Source: Rhizobium sp. SEMIA4064
GTDB taxonomy: Bacteria > Pseudomonadota > Alphaproteobacteria > Rhizobiales > Rhizobiaceae
Assembly: GCF_003025035.1 (NCBI RefSeq)
Contig: NZ_PYJN01000016.1
Location: forward strand, 310,001 to 374,000
Reading direction: 5' to 3'
DNA length: 64,000 nt
Notes under the pieces: generated by a model
What the model was told of the DNA's origin: nothing
Database searches by the model: none
Seen by the model: only the letters and a program-made list of their open reading frames with translations
Shown here: positions 16,121-23,257 of the stretch, one piece after another
How positions within the stretch are numbered: the first letter of the stretch is position 1
How the letters are laid out: the number at the start of each line of letters is the position of its first letter
Made by a program: the position numbers and the translations under genes

Positions 16121-17914
16121 TCAAACGAGCTGCCGACCCTTGGCGTCGATGGCGTTGGCGACGACTTCGTCGGTCGCTTCATCCGGCAGCAGCATCTCGT
16201 TATGTGCCTTGCCCGACGGAATCATCGGGAAGCAGTTGGCGAGATTGGCAACGCGGCAATCGAAAATGACCGGCTTCTTGACGTCGATCATTTCCTGGAT
16301 CGCCGCGTCGAGATCGCCGGGCTTTTCACAGCGCAGGCCGACGGCACCATAGGCTTCAGCGAGCTTCACGAAATCGGGCATGGCCTCGGTGTAGGAGTGC
16401 GACAGGCGGTTGCCGTGCAGCAACTGCTGCCATTGGCGCACCATGCCCATATATTGGTTGTTCAAGATAAAGATCTTGATCGGCGCATTGTGCTGGATCG
16501 CCGCCGACATTTCCTGAATGCACATCTGGATCGAGGCATCGCCGGCAATGTCGATGACGAGGCTTTCCGGATGGGCGATCTGTACGCCGAGAGCGGCCGG
16601 CAGGCCGTAACCCATGGTGCCGAGGCCGCCCGATGTCATCCAGCGGTTCGGTTGCTCGAAGCCGTAAAACTGCGCCGCCCACATCTGATGCTGACCGACT
16701 TCCGTGGTGATGTAGGTATCGCGGTCCTTGGTCAGCGCGTAGAGACGCTGGATCGCATATTGCGGCATGATGACATCGTCATGCGGCTTGTAGGCGAAGG
16801 AATTGCGCGCACGCCAATGTGTGATATTCGTCCACCAATCGTTAAGACGATCCGCCGCCGGCTTGTGAGGCAGCGCCCGCCACAGGCGAACCATATCTTC
16901 CAGAACATTGCCGACATCGCCGAGGATGCCGATATCGACGTGAACGTTCTTGTTGATCGAGGACGGATCGATGTCGATGTGGATTTTCTTCGAATTCGGC
17001 GAAAAGGCATTCAGGCGGCCGGTAATGCGGTCGTCGAAGCGCGCGCCGATGCAGACCATCACGTCGCAATCATGCATCGCCATATTGGCTTCGTAAGAAC
17101 CATGCATGCCGAGCATGCCGAGCCAGCTTTTACCGGATGCCGGATAGGCGCCGAGGCCCATCAGCGTCGAGGTGATCGGGAAGCCCGTCAGCTCGACCAG
17201 CTCACGCAGCAGTTTCGAAGCCTCCGGACCGGAGTTTACGACGCCGCCACCGGAATAGATGATCGGCCGCTTCGCATTTGCCATCAGTTCGATAGCCTGC
17301 TTGATCCGGTTGAGATCGCCCTGAACCTTCGGCTGATAGCTCTTCTGGACATCATGCGCTTCCGGCGGCGTATAGGTGCCGGTGGCGAACTGAACATCCT
17401 TCGGAATGTCGACGACGACGGGACCCGGACGGCCGGACTGGGCAATGCGGAACGCTTCGTGGATGACCGCAGCGAGCTTGTTGACATCCTTGACCAGCCA
17501 ATTGTGCTTGGTGCAGGGCCGCGTGATGCCGACCGTATCGCATTCCTGGAAGGCGTCAGAACCGATCAGGGACGTGGGAACCTGGCCGCTCAGGCAAACC
17601 AGCGGGATCGAATCCATCAGTGCGTCCTGCAGCGGCGTGACGGCATTCGTCGCGCCCGGACCCGAAGTGACCAGCATGACGCCGACCTTACCGGTCGAGC
17701 GGGCATAGCCTTCCGCTGCGTGGCCTGCGCCCTGCTCGTGGCGCACGAGGATGTGCTGGATATCGTCCTGCTGAAAAATTTCGTCGTAGATCGGCAGAAC
17801 AGCGCCGCCCGGATAACCGAATACGTGCTTGACGCCGTTGTCCCTGAGCGCCTGCAGCACGATCTCCGCGCCTGTCATCTGATTGCTGCTCGCCTGATTA
17901 TCTGTGCCGGTCAT
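16121..17914 (-). CDS. ilvB: acetolactate synthase large (catalytic) subunit
   Basis: The 597-residue thiamine diphosphate enzyme condenses two pyruvates to acetolactate, or pyruvate with 2-oxobutyrate, the first shared step of valine, leucine and isoleucine synthesis. Visible features are the N-terminal GYPGGAVLPIYD, the catalytic glutamate at about residue 60 (VRHEQGAGHAAEGYAR), the central FAD-binding domain, and the C-terminal ThDP/Mg site GDASIQMCIQEM followed by LNNQYMGMVRQWQ. Upstream on the same strand lies a leader peptide rich in Leu, Ile and Val with a terminator, so expression is attenuated by branched-chain tRNA charging. Confidence 0.96.
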   Translation of the reverse strand: MTGTDNQASSNQMTGAEIVLQALRDNGVKHVFGYPGGAVLPIYDEIFQQDDIQHILVRHEQGAGHAAEGYARSTGKVGVMLVTSGPGATNAVTPLQDALMDSIPLVCLSGQVPTSLIGSDAFQECDTVGITRPCTKHNWLVKDVNKLAAVIHEAFRIAQSGRPGPVVVDIPKDVQFATGTYTPPEAHDVQKSYQPKVQGDLNRIKQAIELMANAKRPIIYSGGGVVNSGPEASKLLRELVELTGFPITSTLMGLGAYPASGKSWLGMLGMHGSYEANMAMHDCDVMVCIGARFDDRITGRLNAFSPNSKKIHIDIDPSSINKNVHVDIGILGDVGNVLEDMVRLWRALPHKPAADRLNDWWTNITHWRARNSFAYKPHDDVIMPQYAIQRLYALTKDRDTYITTEVGQHQMWAAQFYGFEQPNRWMTSGGLGTMGYGLPAALGVQIAHPESLVIDIAGDASIQMCIQEMSAAIQHNAPIKIFILNNQYMGMVRQWQQLLHGNRLSHSYTEAMPDFVKLAEAYGAVGLRCEKPGDLDAAIQEMIDVKKPVIFDCRVANLANCFPMIPSGKAHNEMLLPDEATDEVVANAIDAKGRQLV

Positions 17915-17970
17915 ACGTTTGTTCCGCTATCTGCTGAGGTTTGGAAAAATGAAAACTCGATTTCGGGCAT

Positions 17971-17994
17971 AAAAAAAGGCTCCTTCGGGAGCCT
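17971..17994 (-). terminator. ilvB attenuator terminator
   Basis: On the minus strand, AGGCTCC and GGAGCCT pair perfectly around CGAA and are followed by a run of seven T. It lies between the leader peptide stop and ilvB, exactly where an attenuator hairpin is expected. Confidence 0.85.
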
Positions 17995-18001
17995 GCTGTC
18001 T

Positions 18002-18051
18002 AGCGCATGGGTGGCTATCGCCGGATGGTTACACCATCCTGCCCATGCGCT
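18002..18051 (-). promoter_or_regulatory. pause-type leader hairpin in the ilv attenuator
   Basis: A perfect ten-base repeat AGCGCATGGG (18002-18011) and CCCATGCGCT (18042-18051) encloses a second stem GGATGG/CCATCC (18023-18028, 18034-18039). The structure overlaps the last codons of the leader peptide, as the 1:2 pause hairpin does in attenuators. The exact antiterminator pairing is not resolved here. Confidence 0.7.
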
Positions 18052-18085
18052 GTCCCACCACGATAAGAACCGTCAAGTTTTTCAT
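18029..18085 (-). CDS. ilv leader peptide (attenuator control)
   Basis: A short ORF encodes MKNLTVLIVVGQRMGRMV, with Leu, Val, Leu, Ile, Val, Val at residues 4 and 6-10, that is six branched-chain residues among the first ten. It sits between a good sigma-70 promoter and a perfect terminator ahead of ilvB. Stalling at these codons when charged Leu, Ile or Val tRNA is short would let the antiterminator form. There is no Shine-Dalgarno sequence, and the predicted transcription start falls on or beside the ATG, so the leader is probably translated from a leaderless mRNA, as reported for the rhizobial trp leader. Confidence 0.85.
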   Translation of the reverse strand: MKNLTVLIVVGQRMGRMV

Positions 18086-18093
18086 GGGCGGAA

Positions 18094-18122
18094 GTGATAG
18101 ACAGAAAATTTCTAAGCGTCAA
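18094..18122 (-). promoter_or_regulatory. sigma-70 promoter of the ilv leader
   Basis: Reading the minus strand, TTGACG (18117-18122) and TATCAC (18094-18099) are separated by 17 bases. The distance from the -10 to the leader ATG is eight bases, which places the start point at the initiation codon. Confidence 0.75.
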
Positions 18123-18241
18123 CGCATTCCGCAATAAAAAATCGCGGCCTTTCCCAATCCTCTTAAAATCTGGGGGAGCGCGAAAGGGTTTTGTTAAGCC
18201 ACCCTCCCTATGCTTCACGGCTTAACGCTGGGAGTAACCGT

Positions 18242-20290
18242 TTGCTCAACAATGATTTGCAGACGTCCGGCAAGGCTGGGGACCTTGATCGTCGCGATAG
18301 TATGAAGCCAGGGAATCGCTTCCTCGGCCGTGTTGTCGCGTGCAGTGGTTCCAGGGCGACCATCGCTGCGATCGCCGAAGATGGCGGCACCGATCTGACC
18401 GAGCTTTGGTCCGTCGGCAAACTGATCTCGATCAGCGTAGGTGCCAATCGTGTCGCTGCCCTCGTCTACGCCATGAACACCGGCAATACAGGCTGGGGCG
18501 AAGGACAAGACAATCTTTTCCGCATCGAAGTGGAATTGCTGGGCGAAGTCCGCGTCGGGCCAAGCGGCCGCGAGGAATTTTCCAGTGGCATCTCCGCCTA
18601 TCCCTATCTCGGCGCTGTTGCTCACCGCATCCGCGCCAGCGATCTCATGCGCATTTTCGATGCCGGTAAGGACAGCAGTTGTGTCATCGGCAAGCTGACG
18701 CAGGATGAGAGCATCGACGCCGCCATCCATATTCCTTCGATGCTGGCCAAGCATTTCGCCGTGGTCGGCTCCACTGGTGTCGGCAAATCGACCGCCGTCT
18801 CGTTGCTGCTGCATAAGGCGATCACTTCCGATCCCAAACTGCGCGTGCTGATCCTTGATCCGCATAATGAATTCGCCGCCGCCTTTCCCAAGCATTCCGT
18901 CGTCGTCGATACCGATACGCTCGACCTGCCCTTCTGGCTGATGCGGCTCGATGAATTCGCCGAGGTCGTTTTCCGCGGCCGGCCGCCGATCCCCGACGAA
19001 CTCGACATGCTGCGCGATATTATTCCGGAGGCAAAGCGCGCCTTTCGCGGCAGCGACTCGCCGCTGATGCGCCGTCAGACGGAAAAGAGCTCGGTGACGG
19101 CAGATACGCCGGTTCCCTACCGCATGGCCGATCTGTTGGCCTTGATCGATGAGCGCATCGGCCGGCTCGAAGGCCGGCAAGAAAAGCCGCATCTGCGCTC
19201 TCTGAAGATGCGCGTCATCTCGGCGATCAACGATCCGCGTTATCATTTCATGTTCTCCAACAACACGATCAGCGACACGATCATGGAGACGATCGCGCAG
19301 ATCTTTCGTATTCCTGGCGACGACAGGCCGATCTGCACCTTCCAGCTCGCAGGGATTCCATCCGAAGTCGTCAACTCCGTCGCCTCCGTCCTTTGCCGCA
19401 TGGCCTTCGAGCTCGCGCTTTGGAGCGAGGGCGCGATCCATATGTTGGTCGTCTGCGAAGAGGCGCATCGCTATATCCCCGCCGACCCGAATCTCGGCTT
19501 CTTTCCGACGCGGCAGGCAATTGCCCGCATCGCCAAGGAGGGCCGCAAATACGGCGTGTCGCTCGGCATCATCACGCAGCGTCCGGGCGAACTCGACCAG
19601 ACGATCCTGTCGCAGTGCTCGACGCTGTTCGCCATGCGCCTTGCAAACGACCGCGACCAGGACATCATACGTTCGGCAATCCCCAACTCTTCGATTTCGA
19701 CGACGAGCTTCCTGTCTTCGATCGGCAACGGCGAAGCCATCGCCTTCGGCGAAGCCATCGCGGTCCCCATGCGCATGCGCTTTTCCCGCGTCGAAGAAAG
19801 CTTGCTGCCGAAGGCCAGTGGCAGCATCGCAAGAACGAGCGAGGAATCACCCGATACGGTCGACCTGCGCACCATCATCAGCCGCATGCGATCGATCTCC
19901 GGTCCCGATATCTCCGCCTTTCAGCAGAGCTACACAACCCTGAGCGATGCGGCGAAAGATTTCGACGAGGATATTGGCGATGACGATGCTGATCAGCCTA
20001 CCCCAGCATCCGAGCCGCAGCCGGTGCGAATTGCGGCGCCGTCGATAGAGCCTTATCGGCCCGACATGCTGCCGCGCACGCCGGCGGCTTCAACTTTTGG
20101 CTCGGCTCCTCAGACATCGATCGATAGCAGACTTGCCGAGCTGCGCCGCGAGTTCCGAGGCGGCGACAATGCAAGCGGTCAGCCCGCATCGGCGAACGAG
20201 CCCCCGCAGCCTGCGCGGCGCGAAGGCGGCCTGTCCCTGCGCGACAGTATTCTGAGAAAGCCACTGAGCAGCCTCTACAACAAGGACTGA
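18242..20290 (+). CDS. HerA-like ATP-binding protein (DUF87/FtsK-HerA clan)
   Basis: The 682-residue protein has an N-terminal HAS-barrel-like domain (FLGRVVACSGSRATIAAI), then a HerA-FtsK ATPase core. The core has Walker A VGSTGVGKSTAV (about residues 175-186) and Walker B MLVVCEEAHRYIP, then SLGIITQRPGELDQTILSQCSTLFAMRL. The C-terminal 130 residues are Pro/Ser/Asp-rich and probably disordered. HerA proteins translocate DNA for end resection, usually with a NurA nuclease, but no nurA lies nearby. The TTG at 18242 has GGGAG seven bases upstream; the next ATG is at 18302. Its role in this bacterium is unknown. Confidence 0.8.
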   Translation: MLNNDLQTSGKAGDLDRRDSMKPGNRFLGRVVACSGSRATIAAIAEDGGTDLTELWSVGKLISISVGANRVAALVYAMNTGNTGWGEGQDNLFRIEVELLGEVRVGPSGREEFSSGISAYPYLGAVAHRIRASDLMRIFDAGKDSSCVIGKLTQDESIDAAIHIPSMLAKHFAVVGSTGVGKSTAVSLLLHKAITSDPKLRVLILDPHNEFAAAFPKHSVVVDTDTLDLPFWLMRLDEFAEVVFRGRPPIPDELDMLRDIIPEAKRAFRGSDSPLMRRQTEKSSVTADTPVPYRMADLLALIDERIGRLEGRQEKPHLRSLKMRVISAINDPRYHFMFSNNTISDTIMETIAQIFRIPGDDRPICTFQLAGIPSEVVNSVASVLCRMAFELALWSEGAIHMLVVCEEAHRYIPADPNLGFFPTRQAIARIAKEGRKYGVSLGIITQRPGELDQTILSQCSTLFAMRLANDRDQDIIRSAIPNSSISTTSFLSSIGNGEAIAFGEAIAVPMRMRFSRVEESLLPKASGSIARTSEESPDTVDLRTIISRMRSISGPDISAFQQSYTTLSDAAKDFDEDIGDDDADQPTPASEPQPVRIAAPSIEPYRPDMLPRTPAASTFGSAPQTSIDSRLAELRREFRGGDNASGQPASANEPPQPARREGGLSLRDSILRKPLSSLYNKD

Positions 20291-20296
20291 TGCGGA

Positions 20297-21193
20297 CTAC
20301 GGACTAATGCGCTCCCAGCTTTCGTCCATCTGATTGCGAAACCAGGTCATCTGCCGTTTTGCATATTGCCGCGTCGCGGCGGCACCGGTCTCAAGAACCT
20401 CCTCGCGCGTCATCTCGCCTCGCAGCATCGCAGCGATCTGCGACACGCCGATCGCCTTCATGATGGGCATCTCTTCCGGCAGCTTCAACGCCAACAGAGC
20501 CCGCACTTCATCTTCGGCGCCCATGGCGAGCATCTTCTCGAAACGGCCGTTGATGCGCTGATGCAATACCGCGCGATCCGGCAGCACGACGATCTTTCGC
20601 GCACGATCGGCATCGACGATGACAGGACCGCTCTTGCCCTGAAACGTTGTGATGGATTGTCCCGTCGCCTCCATGACTTCCAGAGCGCGAACAATACGCT
20701 GGCCATCCTGGGGATTGAAGCTTGCCGCTACGGCTGGATCGCGAACAACGAGCGCCTCATGCAGCGCCTCAGGTCCCTGCGTCAACAGCCGTTCCCGTAG
20801 GCGGCTGCGAATATCGGCGGGGATATCGGGCATATTGGAAAGCCCGCCGGTCAGAGCCTTGAAATAGAGCCCGGTGCCACCGACAAAAACGGGCATCCGT
20901 TTCTCATCGCGTAATTGCGCCACCAGGGCTGTAGCCTCGCGCAGCCAGGCGCCCGTGGAATAGGCTTGCCCCGCCGGTACATGGCCATAGAGATGGTGAG
21001 GAATGCCCTGCATATCCTCCTCAGATGGCCGGGCCGTCAGCACGCGCAATGTGTCATAGACCTGCATGCTGTCGGCATTAACGACCACACCATCGTGCTC
21101 GCGGGCCAATTCCACCGCAAGCGCGGACTTGCCGCTGGCGGTCGGCCCGGTTATCAGGATCGCGTCGATATCGCTTATAAGGTTTCTGATCAT
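20297..21193 (-). CDS. miaA: tRNA dimethylallyltransferase MiaA
   Basis: The 298-residue enzyme transfers a dimethylallyl group to N6 of A37 in tRNAs that read codons beginning with U. Motifs are the P-loop ITGPTASGKSALAVELA (about 14-30), NADSMQVYDTLRVLTARP, and PVFVGGTGLYFKALTGGL in the catalytic centre. The C-terminal RQYAKRQMTWFRNQ contacts tRNA. I chose the ATG at 21193. A TTG nine codons earlier would lie inside serB. Its start codon overlaps the divergent serB start on the opposite strand. In many bacteria miaA is next to hfq, which is not seen here. Confidence 0.95.
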   Translation of the reverse strand: MIRNLISDIDAILITGPTASGKSALAVELAREHDGVVVNADSMQVYDTLRVLTARPSEEDMQGIPHHLYGHVPAGQAYSTGAWLREATALVAQLRDEKRMPVFVGGTGLYFKALTGGLSNMPDIPADIRSRLRERLLTQGPEALHEALVVRDPAVAASFNPQDGQRIVRALEVMEATGQSITTFQGKSGPVIVDADRARKIVVLPDRAVLHQRINGRFEKMLAMGAEDEVRALLALKLPEEMPIMKAIGVSQIAAMLRGEMTREEVLETGAAATRQYAKRQMTWFRNQMDESWERISP

Positions 21194-22082
21194 GGCCTTC
21201 GTTGCCACGCTTATTGCCAATCCGTCAAACCCCGTTCTCGTCCCGGCAATCGCCGAGCAGGCGGCGGACGCCGTCCAGGCAGCGGGACTCTATTGGCTGG
21301 CCGACGGTATCGCCTGCGACATTGCGCTGCGCGACGGCACCGATCTGCAGGCGGCGGAAGCCAATATTCTCGCAGTCATCGCCGGCGCGCCGATCGATCT
21401 GGTCATCCAGGAAGCCGAGACGCGCCGAAAGAAGTTGCTGATCGCCGACATGGATTCCACCATGATCGGCCAGGAATGCATCGACGAACTGGCCGCTGAA
21501 GTCGGATTGAAGGAGAAGGTCGCAGACATCACCGCCCGCGCGATGAACGGCGAGATCGCCTTCGAGCCGGCCCTGCGAGAGCGGGTGGCCCTGCTGAAAG
21601 GTCTGCCGATCTCTGTCGTTGACGACGTCATCGCCAAACACATCACCCTCACCCCCGGCGGCGCGGAGCTGATCGCCACCATGAAAGCCAAGGGCTACTA
21701 CGCCGCCCTCGTCTCCGGTGGCTTCACCCTCTTTACGAGCCGCATCGCGGCCACCCTGGATTTCGATGAGAACCACGCCAACGTCCTGCTGGAAAACAAC
21801 GGCGTGCTGACCGGCCTTGTCGCCGAACCCATTCTCGGCATGCAAGCCAAGGTCGACGCGCTCAACACCATTGCCAAAAAGCTTGGTATCTCCACCGCCG
21901 ACGCCATTGCCGTCGGCGATGGCGCCAATGATCTCGGCATGCTGCAACTCGCTGGCTCCGGCGTCGCCCTGCACGCTAAGCCAACGGTGGCTGCCCAGGC
22001 CAAGATGCGCATCGACCACGGCGACCTGACCGCCCTGCTCTACATTCAGGGCTACCGGAAAACTGATTTCGTCAAGGCGTAG
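21192..22082 (+). CDS. serB: phosphoserine phosphatase SerB
   Basis: The 296-residue HAD-family enzyme hydrolyses phosphoserine to serine, the last step of serine synthesis. Motif I is IADMDSTMIGQECIDELA, with nucleophile Asp86 and acid/base Asp88. The binding loop GGFTLFTSRIA and motif III-IV VGDGANDLGML follow. The N-terminal 75 residues form the short regulatory-type domain usual in proteobacterial SerB. The start codon overlaps that of miaA on the other strand by two bases, so each promoter must sit inside the other gene. Confidence 0.95.
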   Translation: MAFVATLIANPSNPVLVPAIAEQAADAVQAAGLYWLADGIACDIALRDGTDLQAAEANILAVIAGAPIDLVIQEAETRRKKLLIADMDSTMIGQECIDELAAEVGLKEKVADITARAMNGEIAFEPALRERVALLKGLPISVVDDVIAKHITLTPGGAELIATMKAKGYYAALVSGGFTLFTSRIAATLDFDENHANVLLENNGVLTGLVAEPILGMQAKVDALNTIAKKLGISTADAIAVGDGANDLGMLQLAGSGVALHAKPTVAAQAKMRIDHGDLTALLYIQGYRKTDFVKA

Positions 22083-22112
22083 CATCAAAACGCTGACGAT
22101 TGGAGGCGATCC

Positions 22113-22676
22113 ATGATCATTGCCGAAACTGAGCGTCTTATCATCCGCAACTGGCGCGACGGCGATCGCGATCTTGCCTTCGAGATCAACTCCGATGAGA
22201 CGGTCATGGAGTTCTTTCCGTTTCGCCGCAATCGGGCGGAAGCGGATGCATTTTTGGAGCGGGTCCAATCCATGATCGCCGACACAGGGTTTGGCTTCTA
22301 TGCCCTGGAACTCAAGGCAAGCGGCGAGGCGATCGGCTTTTGTGGACTGGCACAAACGAACCATCTGGAGCCGTTCGTGCCGGCGGGTACCGTCGAGATC
22401 GGCTGGCGGCTGGCTGCGCGGTATTGGGGCAAGGGGCTGGTCAGCGAAGCGGCGCGGGCACTGCTCGCCTACGGTTTCGAAACCCACGGCCTCGATCAGA
22501 TCGTTTCCTTCGCAGTTCATAACAATATCCGCTCGACATCGGTCATGGAGAGGATCGGCATGCATCGGGTCGAAGGCGGGGATTTCGAGCACCCTGGCGT
22601 TTCTGATGCCTACCCTCACCTGCAGCGTCATGTGCTCTATCGCTTAACCGCAGCCGAGTGGCGCGCCCGGCAATGA
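22113..22676 (+). CDS. GNAT N-acetyltransferase (RimJ/RimL-like), copy 1
   Basis: The 187-residue protein has the RimJ/RimL acetyltransferase plan. It begins ETERLIIRNWRDGDRD, shows EIGWRLAARYWGKGLVSEAARALLAYGFE (acetyl-CoA pyrophosphate site RYWGKGL), and ends with NIRSTSVMERIGMHR. Members acetylate protein N-termini or small molecules with acetyl-CoA. The substrate is unknown. The following gene overlaps by ATGA and encodes a paralogue, so the two arose by tandem duplication. Confidence 0.85.
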   Translation: MIIAETERLIIRNWRDGDRDLAFEINSDETVMEFFPFRRNRAEADAFLERVQSMIADTGFGFYALELKASGEAIGFCGLAQTNHLEPFVPAGTVEIGWRLAARYWGKGLVSEAARALLAYGFETHGLDQIVSFAVHNNIRSTSVMERIGMHRVEGGDFEHPGVSDAYPHLQRHVLYRLTAAEWRARQ

Positions 22677-23251
22677 CGATCATCGAGACGCCGCGGCTCA
22701 TCCTGCGCCCATGCCAGGAGAGTGATCGCGACCTCTTTTATGAACTGAGTTCCGATCCCGATGTCCTCGAATTCTTTCCCTTCCGCCGCAGCCGGGAAGA
22801 CGCCGATGCCGTCTTCGACATCATCGGCACACTGATACCGGAAGCCGGTTTCGATCTTCTCGTACTGACATTGAAACAGAGCGGCGAGCCGATCGGCTTC
22901 TCCGGATTGTCGAAGCCAAAGCTTGAACCATTCTTACCTGAAAATGCCGTCGAGATCGGCTGGCGACTTTCAGCCCAGCACTGGCGTCAGGGCTATGCCA
23001 GCGAGGCCGGAACCGCCTTGTTGCGCTACGGTTTCGAGACGCTCAAACTCGACGAAATCGTGTCCATTGCCGTGCACAACAATCATCGCGCGTTGGCGGT
23101 GATGCAACGGATCGGCATGCATCGCGATCCGGCCGGAGATTTCGATCATCCGGATATTCCCGCCACTCATCCGCAGCTAAAGCAGCATGTGCTCTATCGC
23201 TTGAGCGCTATGGAATGGCGCCGCCAACAGGAGCAGGCCGCCCCGAATTGA
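22673..23251 (+). CDS. GNAT N-acetyltransferase (RimJ/RimL-like), copy 2
   Basis: The 192-residue paralogue of the upstream gene shares EFFPFRR, EIGWRLSAQHWRQGYASEAGTALLRYGFETL, AVHNNHRA, RIGMHR and QHVLYRLSAMEW with it. In the acetyl-CoA loop it has QHWRQGYAS where copy 1 has RYWGKGLVS, so the two may differ in substrate. It begins on the ATG overlapping the stop of copy 1 and ends six bases before the opposing degP gene. Confidence 0.85.
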   Translation: MTIIETPRLILRPCQESDRDLFYELSSDPDVLEFFPFRRSREDADAVFDIIGTLIPEAGFDLLVLTLKQSGEPIGFSGLSKPKLEPFLPENAVEIGWRLSAQHWRQGYASEAGTALLRYGFETLKLDEIVSIAVHNNHRALAVMQRIGMHRDPAGDFDHPDIPATHPQLKQHVLYRLSAMEWRRQQEQAAPN

Positions 23252-23257
23252 TGCGGC

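Noticed and set aside
16202..18097. 631-codon open frame on the + strand
   Set aside because: It is antisense to ilvB and the attenuator. The minus-strand gene is unambiguous. Long antisense frames are expected at this GC content.
18215..19468. 417-codon minus-strand frame
   Set aside because: Antisense to the HerA-like ATPase, with no motifs.
21225..22631. 468-codon minus-strand frame
   Set aside because: Antisense to serB and the first GNAT gene.
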